DNA of 64,000 nucleotides, taken from the NCBI GenBank assembly GCA_963082975.1, contig OY720346.1, positions 48,890,296 through 48,954,295 of the forward strand, in the 5' to 3' direction. Of this stretch, positions 48,347 through 57,582 are shown in pieces (position 1 is the first letter of the stretch; each line of letters begins with the position of its first letter). The stretch comes from Labia minor (taxonomy: Eukaryota; Arthropoda; Insecta; Dermaptera; Spongiphoridae). The translations under genes and the position numbers were made by a program. The notes below the pieces were generated by a model that made no database searches, had not been told where the DNA came from, and saw only the letters and a list, made by a program, of their open reading frames with translations.

Positions 48347-48624
48347 ACCGTACGCTTGCTCCGATTCAAGCGGACTGATGCATGTTGGGACACGTCACCT
48401 CTTATATAGGCAGTGATATTGGCGCCAATTTTTGGCTCCAATTTTTGCCGCCAATTCTTAATCTCAACATGAAGTCAGCAGCAATTGTCAAAGCAAGCGT
48501 TTACAATCAAGAAGTATGATAGTGCATTATGTCTCTAAAATAAAGATAGTAAATTATTTCTATAATCAAGATATATACACAAATACACATTAGATTAATT
48601 ATATTTCATTCAATATGACAAATT

Positions 48625-49266
48625 TTACTCATCCAACACTATGTTCCACATCTTATTAAGTCTATATCCATCCTCTTTGTTAATATTATTGGGATGATTA
48701 TTAATTTCTATAGATTCTTTTATTTTTCTTTTCCACCAATTATTTTCAATATGAAGTGTTTTTACATTATCTAAATTTATTTTATGTCCTGTTGTTAAGG
48801 CATGTTCTGCAATTGCTGATTGATTTGGATGTTTCAATCTAATGGCTCTCTCATGTTCAGACAGTCTTGTAGAAATCTTTCTACTTGTTTCACCAATGTA
48901 TACTTTTTTACATTCACAAGTTACCTTATAAACTCCATTATTTTCGTTTTTAATTTCGTCTTTTATATTTGAGGTGAGAGAAGACATTTGTTTATGAGGT
49001 TTATATGTTACTCTGATGTTGTGTTTCCTCAATTTTGACGCTATTTTTTCCGTTGTTCCTTTTATATAAGGTAATGTTATTTGTGATCTGTATATTGGTT
49101 TTTCATTTTCATATTTGATTTCTGTCTTTTTTGTTTTTCTGAATTTCCTAATTTCATATTCCGAGAAGCCATTGTTTATGAAAGCTTCCTTCAATCGTTG
49201 TTTTTCTTTTTTAATGTTTTCATTTGAGCATATCTCTTCGGCTCTTTTGTGCAGTGTTTTTATCAC
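48625..49266 (-). pseudogene. GIY-YIG endonuclease domain of Penelope-like element
   Basis: 213 codons. The C-terminal half has GVYKVTCECKKVYIGETSRK, then TRLSEHERAIR and SAIAEHALTTGH, the GIY-YIG signature with catalytic Tyr, Arg/His and Glu-type positions found in Penelope-like elements. The upstream part (YIKGTTEKIASKLRKHNIRV and TYKPHKQMSSL) is the usual RT-endonuclease linker. The RT itself is absent, so the frame is a 5'-truncated fragment although it is uninterrupted. Confidence 0.85.
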
Positions 49267-49613
49267 TCCATATTTTTGTGATGGATGGTGGTGGGAATCT
49301 GCGTGGATATATCTGTTGGTATGAGTTGTTTTCCTGAAAATATCAAAATTCTATTCTGTTTCTTTTTTATTAATACATGATAAAAACACAGCAGAAAAGA
49401 GCCGAAGAGATATGCTCAAATGAAAACATTAAAAAAGAAAAACAACGATTGAAGGAAGCTTTCATAAACAATGGCTTCTCGGAATATGAAATTAGGAAAT
49501 TCAGAAAAACAAAAAAGACAGAAATCAAAAATGAAAATGAAAAACCAATATACAGATCACAAATAACATTACCTTATATAAAAGGAACAACGGAAAAAAT
49601 AGCGTCAAAATTT

Positions 49614-49895
49614 GTTTGTCATTTGTTTTTTTTTAGATTTAATCTATCATGGTGGCGTTAACAAATGAACAGATTTAAATGTACTTTTATTAAAAATTTA
49701 AATATAAAAAATATTATTTACTTTGTTTTAGAAAATATTAATCAGAATTAAGGAGTAATATTTAATTTAATTTAATTGAAATTGATTTTACTTTTGAGAT
49801 TATTGAATATTAGAAATTAAAATAAAAATTTAAATATTATATACATTCTTGGTATGAAATTTTCGAGAATTATTAATTTTATATTATATTATATT
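49614..49895 (+). repeat. Dispersed repeat, also at 63474-63740
   Basis: Begins near CATTTGTTTTTTTTAGATTT and runs to GAATTATTAATTTTAT. It is nearly identical to 63474-63740. Non-coding, family unknown. Confidence 0.85.
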
Positions 49896-50133
49896 ATATT
49901 ATAAAAGATTGATTATATCTATGAGTATTTATTATATTTAAGATTTTTGAATGAAACCCCTTTAAAATTGCATGGTGAGTACTACGATGCATTAGGAAAA
50001 AAAAATATAAATAATTTAATGAAAACCACTTATGCGATTTTTAAATAGAATTTGGAAAAACCGTTGATAATAGAAATTAATCAAATAATATAATTCGATT
50101 AAAGATTAAATTTAGATAATACGAGACCTAAAG

Positions 50134-50143
50134 TATATAAAAG
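50134..50143 (+). promoter_or_regulatory. TATA box of gene D
   Basis: TATATAAAAG about 54 nt before the gene D ATG, matching gene C. Confidence 0.65.
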
Positions 50144-50187
50144 ACGACTAAAGTTTATCTAAACATATCACACAAACAAATTTCAAG

Positions 50188-51688
50188 ATGAAAGGAACAT
50201 TGTGTATTTTGCTTCTGGGACTTGCCGTTGCTCAGGTAATAATATCTACAGTATATTAATATAAATCATAAAGAAAAATTAGAATTAGAAGATCTATTAA
50301 TCTAATAAAAAAACATGATATAAATTATAATTTAATATGAAAATAAATAATACTTATAAGTTAATTATATTCACTGATAGAGGTATCTAATATAAATAAA
50401 TATTAATTGATTAAAAATGTATTATAATTTGTCGATAGGCTCTGGTGCCAAAACGTATGGTGCTTGGCCAGAATGGAATCCATCCAAAGAAAACTTTAAA
50501 AGAATGACAAGAGCTTGTTGAGAAAACCAAATATGTACCACCAAGTCCTCGAGTTCGTGGAATTTTCCCTCAACCAGGTAAATTATTTTATGGAAACATA
50601 TCAAAAGTAGAGAAAGACATTCTCTTTAACTTAACGTGCATATATAGATTATATTAAAATGGCATAATGTTTGAATTTAGCTTCTTCTGGAAAAATTTTG
50701 ACTCCTCGTATCATTGGAGGAGACGCTGCTCAAGAAGGCCAATTTCCCTGGCAAGTTTCTGTTATTATTGACGACATGTATTTCTGTGGTGGCTCTTTAT
50801 TGTCTGATGGTTGGGTCTTAACTGCTGGACATTGCGTTGCTGATGGACAAAACTGGGTTATCCGTGCTGGTTCTTTGAAACCACAAAGCGGTGGACAGAG
50901 TGTTGAAACTTCAGGTGGAATCCTCCATGAAGGTTACGATGATTACACTTTAGAAAATGATATTGGTGTTGTTCAGATTTCTGGAATTAATCTTGGAGGT
51001 AAAAATAATTATATTTATTTTTAATATCATTTGTGTGTGAATCATTGTAAATTAATAATAATAAATCTACTAAACTATTCATTCTTTTTCAGGTAATGTT
51101 AACAGTATTAAACTTCCAAGCCGTGATATTGGAGACCTCGTCGGAACAACCGCCCGTGTCAGTGGATGGGGATTAACTAGTGACAGTTAGTATTCAATTT
51201 ATATTTATTTGTAATATTTAATTTATTTAAAATACTATAATTCTTCGTTTTATATTTTTCCTTATTCTCTTTTATTAACATTCTTTTTATATTTAGATGC
51301 TGGATCAATTTCTCCAGTTCTCAACTATGTTGACTTGAATATTGTTGATGTCAAAACCTGTCTCGATTATTATGGAGGTATTCCTAAAACCATTATCTGT
51401 ATTGATACCACAAATGGAAAGAGCAGCTGCAATGTAAATATATTTTTTTTATTATTATTTTGACTAACATCTTCAATTAATTAATAAACTAAAATATTGT
51501 CTTTATCTTCTTTACAGGGTGACTCAGGCGGTCCACTCGTCATCCAAGGAGATGATGGTATCTGGACTGAAGTCGGTGTTGTCTCTTTCGGATCTATTGA
51601 AGGTTGTGAAGTTGGAGCACCAGCTGGTTTCACTCGTGTCTCCGAATACCTTGATTGGATCTCAGAAAAAACTGGTCTTCGCATTTAA
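50188..51688 (+). pseudogene. Brachyurin-like serine protease gene D, near-identical to C but with a nonsense codon
   Basis: Exons at 50188-50235, 50439-50577, 50681-50998, 51093-51185, 51297-51433 and 51518-51688 match gene C exon for exon (48, 139, 318, 93, 137 and 171 nt) with intact GT-AG sites, triad and cysteines. In exon 2 the conserved Trp codon TGG (44080-44082 in C) is TGA at 50505-50507, truncating the product in the propeptide near residue 39. Other replacements are few: Val to Ile in VSVIID, Ala to Gly after VAD, and Asn/Ala to Lys/Asp around TCLDYYGG. Introns 2-5 are also near-identical, so duplication is recent. An assembly error, stop readthrough or skipping of exon 2 (139 nt, which would shift frame) are alternatives. 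Pseudogene is the simplest reading. Confidence 0.8.
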
Positions 51689-51720
51689 ATATTTTTATTT
51701 ATATTTTTTTTATTTTATAT

Positions 51721-51726
51721 AATAAA
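51721..51726 (+). terminator. Polyadenylation signal of gene D
   Basis: AATAAA 33 nt after the gene D stop codon. Confidence 0.55.
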
Positions 51727-52076
51727 ATTATATTCACTTTATCTAATGTCTTTCTTTCCTATATTTCCTTGTAATATATTTTGAATATTCTCCTCCTTTC
51801 CTTAATCATTTTATGATTAAAAACCCCTGAACTTGAGTAATCATATTTTAAAATTATATGTAATATTAATAATCATTGAAAAGTATTACGAAAAGAGTTT
51901 GGATATAAACTAACTTATCAGGAAGATAATAGATTTTTAGATAATATTAATATGTCAATACATTTTTTATAATTACTAGAATTCTCCAAGTTGATCGACT
52001 TTTAAAATAAGTTGTTTATTATTATTTAATTTAATATAATTAAAAAATGATAATTAATTAGTTTCAAGAAGAAATA

Positions 52077-52560
52077 CAGTGCAATTTTGGGTTACGAATA
52101 TACCGGGCTTTTAACTCGATTCTTCTGTTTCGGCTTACAAGCAAGACATTGAGTTACGGAGCGCATGAGCATTTTTAGCAACAATTTTGTTTTTACTGCG
52201 CTTGCCTCAGATCAGTAACATTGTACCTTTCTTAATACTTATTCATTCAGGGTTTCACAAAAAGAACACTCAACTCTGCGTGAAGAAAGTTGTGGCTTGA
52301 GGTAGTTTTAGAAAGGAATTTAGGCGTCGTTGATGTAGATGAATGGATCAGCCTGGACCTCAGTGCCGGTGATTTGAAGCATTTATTATACGAGCAAAAC
52401 GAGCTTCTGTCAAGAGCGGAGGAAAATAAGAAGAAGAAAAAGAAATTGATTACATTAGAAATTCAAAAAAATACTTCAAAAGGGATAAAATTAAAACACT
52501 TTGTCAATAAAAATTATGTCTCTTTGAAATGTTTTATTTATCATTATACAAATTAGGCTT
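52077..52560 (+). mobile_element. Tigger/pogo-like element remnant
   Basis: CAGTGCAATTTTGGGTTACG follows a TA and fits a Tigger-type terminus. Downstream, the plus strand encodes VDVDEWISLDLSAGDLKHLL and YEQNELLSRAEEN followed by a Lys-rich run, like the C-terminal tail of pogo/Tigger transposases. The middle is deleted and no right terminus was found. Confidence 0.5.
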
Positions 52561-52578
52561 GATACGAGTACATATTTA

Positions 52579-53578
52579 TCTATAATAATAAAAGCAAGTG
52601 TAATGTGTCTGTTTGTTTGTCTGCCTGTTTGTTTGACCGAGGTCTTCAGCCAAATCTATCGCACGCAGGGACCTGGAATTTTTTACACTGAAGCACAACG
52701 GGGCTGGCCACCAGACCTCGAAGCCCGATTTTCGATTTTTGAATTAGAAAAATTTTAAAAAAATTATAAAGAATATAATAGTTTAGTTACCATTACCAGT
52801 TTAGTTACCATACTAGATCCTAGATGCGCTGGTGGCGATAATTTGGCGTCAATTTAAATTCTGAGCAATGTGCAGATAAAAATCTTTTTATATATCTATT
52901 GATATTTACAATATCTCAATTGATCTTATTGGCCTTTTAAACTTTGAAAACATTCACATTACGGCTATAATTTAATACTATTAATTTTTAAGATTATGTG
53001 AGTAAATCATTTTAATTAAGAAAATTTGATCTCATAATTGGATTTTCACGTAAGATTGTAATATATAATATATTTTTTAATATTATTTTTATAGTAGTTT
53101 AGTGTTATGCTAATTTTATATTTTATTTTTATTTTGTTTACTCTGATTTTTTTTAAATAAATTAATAACATTTAAAGTAGCATGAAAAAATTAATCGAGG
53201 CATGAAAATTGATGGGGTTTGAAATTAATAGTGATAAGACAAAATAATTAGTATCAGAGAGAATAATATTTGCAAAGAATTTAAATCGAGGTTGCAATCG
53301 GGAAATTATTATCAAAGGGGATCAAAATTATTAAATTATAGGTCATAAAATATAGAAGGCTGGGATCGGCAGGGCACATGGCTAGCATGGGAGAGGAAAA
53401 ATATATTGGTGGGAGGTCGATTGGAAAAAGACCAATTGTGAACAAGGTGGACAATGTAGGAAGGAACGTGAGAGAGATAGGATAGGGTAGGAGTTAGATG
53501 GTTATAGCTCAGAATAGGGACACTCGGGGGAGCCCCCGTCTAGGTGTGAAGAGCGCCGAAGGCGCTCTGATCAGCTAG
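52579..53578 (+). mobile_element. Non-autonomous Helitron, both ends present
   Basis: Starts TCTATAATAATAAAAGCAAG after an A and ends with hairpin GAGCGCC-GAA-GGCGCTC, then CTAG, before a T: canonical Helitron ends and A/T insertion site. The interior shares TTTAGTTACCATACTAGATC with 62345-62395 of the larger Helitron. It contains a LINE-A-derived fragment at 53170-53520. Confidence 0.75.
53170..53520 (+). mobile_element. LINE-A fragment inside Helitron
   Basis: Plus-strand frames give FEINSDKTK with LVSER (compare LEINNAKTKYLVTER in LINE-A), then RAGHMASMGEE, GRSIGKRPI, VDNVGRNVREIG and MVIAQNRD (compare VARMGDD, GRPSGKRPLG, VDNVGKDVREMG, VVAQNRN). The intervening 250 or so residues are deleted, and the GATA tail is absent. 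Confidence 0.7.
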
Positions 53579-53699
53579 TGTAAAATATAAATAAAATCAA
53601 AAAATAGGACCTATATGTGTTGACTTATTATTTCCTTATTATTACTTTTTCTTCTTCTAATGGACATTCTAGAAAATCATTTCTCTGATTCTATTATTA

Positions 53700-53990
53700 C
53701 TAGCTTCTCAGAGCGCCTTCGGCGACAGGGGGCTCTGCCGAAGTAATACATAGTATTTGGTTGAAAGTCTGTATGCAAAAGATTTTAATTCATTTTTATT
53801 CAATTAATATATCAAAATATTCGTATCTTTTTGTATTCATATTTAAAATATAGTGAAACGACGGGGTTCATTGTATATAGTTAACTACTTATTTAATAAT
53901 AACTTTTGAATGGCATATCTTCTTTTTTTCGACTTTTAAATTGTTTAATTACTAAATATATTAATATGGACAACACGTTCTTTTATTTTA
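53700..53990 (-). mobile_element. Helitron 3' part, third copy
   Basis: On the minus strand the sequence ends CGCCGAAGGCGCTCTGAGAAGCTAG before a T; the preceding CATAGTATTTGGTT-type sequence matches that next to the 3' end at 55244. The left portion of the element is not delimited. Confidence 0.6.
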
Positions 53991-54050
53991 TGAAAATTTC
54001 TGTAAAGATGTCCTCAGAAAAATGAACATGGTTTAATAAACCAATGTTTA

Positions 54051-55048
54051 ATTTATATCATCATAGGACAACTTAGTTAAAAAAAAAACATTAAAGTAAC
54101 TGACCCAAAAACGGACACCTTAAGCATTTTTTCTCCATTTATTCTTAATTTGAGCATCATTTTTTCTAACCTTTCCAAGTGAATTTCCGCCTAAGGTGAC
54201 AGACAGTATTAACTCTTTTATATATTAGATGTATTATTATATTTATTATATTATTAAACTTACAAAAATATTATCATTAACATTTGACTAGACTGAAATC
54301 CAAATCGGACACCCTTTAAGATTAAAAATCCTAAAGTGGACACTTATCTATTTTTACACCTTAAAATAATAATAATTTAATAAAATTTTATTAAAAATGT
54401 TTTTCTTAAAGTTTTGAATCTTTTCTGTTCATTCAACCATCTCTTGACTCTACTAAAAGAATGTTCGACTGTCCCTCATCTCTAAGAATGTCGGTTGTTC
54501 CTATGAATTCGAACCTGACGGCTTCCATTGCTGGTTCCAACATTTCCTTATCAGGTTCTGCTGGTAATGGTTCAGTATCACACGATAAATTATCGCCCGG
54601 TAGAGATGCCAGTCAAAGATAATATAATGATTCGATTACAACAGCTTCTTTCTGTAACGATGTCTTCAGAAAATATTTAATAAAAATAAATAAAAATGGG
54701 CTACCTTATACATTTTTACTAATTCTTTTTATTGATATCTATAACGAATATACAAAGTAAAGAAATACGAGTATATCAAGAAATAAATAATTCTATAAAA
54801 TATGTTTATAAAGAAAATAGCAATTCAATATCATCAACAAAAATTTAGAGATTTATTTTAGTTGCAAACCTAAACATCTGTTTAACATATACAAATATTT
54901 TTGCTGAGATAACCATCGTGCACTTCTTTATTTAGCCAATCAACGTTTTCTCTCATTTGGATCTTCGTTTTCACTCCTATTTGCAAACACCACAATTTTT
55001 CAAAATAATAATAAATTTAATTATCAAAAATATTACCCATATCACACA
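54051..55048. repeat. Tandem-duplicated 1-kb unit, copy 1
   Basis: Period about 998 bp. The unit begins ATTTATATCATCAT and ends near AAAAATATTACCCAT. On the minus strand a short frame (about 54600-54420) encodes LPAEPDKEMLEPAMEAVRF and GTTDILRDEGQSNILLVESR, an acidic stretch I cannot assign. It is probably part of a decayed DNA transposon. Confidence 0.8.
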
Positions 55049-55475
55049 ATTTATATCATCATATGACATCTTAGTTAAAAAAAAAATAAAGTAAGTGACC
55101 CAAAAAAGAACACCTTAAGCATTTATTCTCCATTTATCGTTAATTTGAGCATTACTTTTTTTTACCTTTCCCAGTGAATTTCCGCCTAAGGTGACAGACA
55201 GTATTAACTCTTTTATATATTAGATGTATTATTATATTTATTACTAGCTGCCCCAAGCGCCTTCGGCGCTCTCCGCACCTAGACGGGAGCTCCGCCCCCT
55301 GTACCCCCCCCCCCGAGTGATACATAGTATTTGGTTAAGAGTAGTAAAAGGTTTTCATCCATTTTGTTTCAATCAGTATATTACAAAAAACATTCATTTC
55401 TTTTTGTGTTCTTATTTAAAATATATTTTAATTTAATCAGTAAATTAATTATATATATTATTATTGTATATGTTA

Positions 55476-56112
55476 TATCTATCTATCTCTGTGACTCTAA
55501 GGAACTCGAAAGTTCTTGGCCGCAGCAACCACATTTCTCCAAGTGTCCCTATCCTGAGCCCTTGTCCCATCTCTCTTACGTCCCTTCCTACGCGTCCTTG
55601 GTCTTCCAGGCGGACGTTTTCCAATCGGTCTCAGCACCGTTTTCCTCTCCATTTCTAGCCACGTCCCCTGCCTATCGCAGCTTTTTCGCTTTTATAACCC
55701 TAACTATTTCTGAAGATGCATAGAGGTCATGCAATTAATCGTTATGCAGTCTCCGCCATTCCCCGGTGACCTCATCTTTCTTTGGCCAATAAATGCTGGA
55801 AAGAATACTCTGAATCTACTCTCATCTCCCAGGGTCATAGACCATGCGTCCCACCCATATAATACAACAGGCAAAATAATTGGTTTATATATTTTAATTT
55901 TGATTCCTTTTGATAATAATTTTGATGAGATAAGCCTCTTTACTGCATGATAACAGGCGTTTCCCGATTTCAACCTTGATTTAAATTCTTCTCAAATATT
56001 ATTATCCTTCCTGATTACATTCAATTTTTCTACATATTCAAATTCTACATTTTGTATATTAAGATTTTGTTACTAAATATATTTTCTTATCACTATTAAT
56101 TTCAATCTGAAT
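55476..56112 (-). mobile_element. LINE-A, 3' copy without hAT insertion
   Basis: The TATC tail at 55476 and C-terminal coding match 7508-8158 and resume with the sequence right of the hAT (TTACTAAATA...), skipping it. The minus-strand frame 55973-55704 gives IKIYKPIILPVVLYGWDAWS. Frameshifts are present. Confidence 0.8.
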
Positions 56113-57582
56113 TAGAAGAAGATTATAAATTGCCTCCTCTTCCAGCCCGTTTACCTATCCAGGCATCTTAATTTATTAACACTCCGTTTTTTTTTAAATT
56201 TAAAATAGAAGGAGAGAAATAGTTTTAAATTATATTCGAATGGTCTATTATATTCTATATATCAGTATTTTTTTCTGAATTTAATATCAAGTTGATTTTC
56301 AAAATTTTCCATTCGTTGTGCATATGATTGATTACATGTGTTAAAATTTAAAAAAATTCAAATATTCTAATTTTTTAATTTTATATACAATTTAATATTA
56401 TTTTTTTATTAATATCATATCAAAAAAGAGAATTTATTAAAAATTAAAAATAAAAAAAGAAGTCTATTAATAAAAAAATATAAAAAAGACAAATTTAAAA
56501 CATCTCGTTTATATCATTTGTCTAAAAAAACATTTTAATTAACCAAGAAATCATTTTTGCACTTAAAATATAGTTGTAATTAATAATTGAAACAAAAACA
56601 AAAGTAATATAATTTTAGTGAAATTTTATAATAATTTTTAAATTCTGAGCAATGTGCAGACAAAACCGACGCTTGGAATGGGTTTTCCCAAGAAGAAGAG
56701 AAAGCTTCCCCTTCGAGGCCCTAGTAGGGATTAATTTAATTATTTATTATATTTTAAAGGAACAAATTAAAAAAAATATTTAGATCAGATATATTCAACA
56801 TTAAGATATTCTTTAATAATCATTTTAAATGAATATTTTAATATCATTTTAAATGAATGAATGAATGAAAATTCAAATTTTATATATAGTTTTTTATATA
56901 TGTTTACTTATGCAGAAAAAATTAATTGACATAATTATTAATTTAATAAAATAAAATTTAATAATAAAATTTAATTTAATAAAATTAATTTAATAAAATA
57001 AAATAATTTAATAAAATATTAAAATAATAAAAATTAATAAATTTGTAAAAAAAATATATAATACTTAAAGAAAAAAATGTGCCTTTGCGAGTTTCGAACT
57101 GAGGGGGCAAAGTCATAAGATGCCGCGCTAGCTGGTTTACAATTTTTTTTCAATTTAAAGAGTATGTTTATTAGCCAAAAAAAAATTTTTACAATAGTTG
57201 ATTATCAGAACATACAAAAGATGAAAGTTACAATATTTACAAGATTAAATTGTTTCTTTTGCGATCATTTATTGATACGCTATTACAATTTTAGTTAATT
57301 ATATTATGTTTTATTTACATTTGTTTTCTTTTTTTTACTTAAGTATATTTTAAGTTTAATATACATATAATCAGGGTTGTGATTGTCAACTCACCAGGAA
57401 AGGCTAGTAAAACCTGGAGATTGCAAGTGAAGGAAGAGGGGAGGGATGAGGGGTGATAATATTATTTATTTACAATTTTTCTTATAAGTTACATTGTACA
57501 ATATATTATATAATTATAAGGATACAAATAAATATTTACATTTTTTTTTAAAAGATATATATATATATATATATACAAAAGA

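Larger units (their letters stand above)
48240..49613 (-). mobile_element. Penelope-like retroelement (GIY-YIG part) with inverted head-to-head fragment
   Basis: The main part is minus strand. A 3' non-coding region (48240-48620) follows the endonuclease frame (48625-49266). A plus-strand piece at 49379-49613 repeats the first ~78 residues of that frame almost exactly in inverted orientation (arms of about 233 bp, spacer about 113 bp), a structure often left by Penelope-like insertion. The reverse transcriptase is missing. It separates the orphan exon from gene D. Confidence 0.85.

Noticed and set aside
52290..52556. 88-codon frame as a host gene
   Set aside because: The DVDEWISLDLSAGDLKHLL stretch and upstream terminus fit a Tigger remnant better.
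55331..55723. 130-codon plus-strand frame
   Set aside because: Antisense of the LINE-A copy at 55476-56112 plus Helitron sequence.
57070..57140. tRNA-like sequence (minus strand GTTCGAAACTC with AGCTAGCGCGGCATCTTATG)
   Set aside because: B-box-like and D-arm-like words are present, but I could not fold an acceptor stem or a full 73-nt tRNA, and LINE-B cuts through it.
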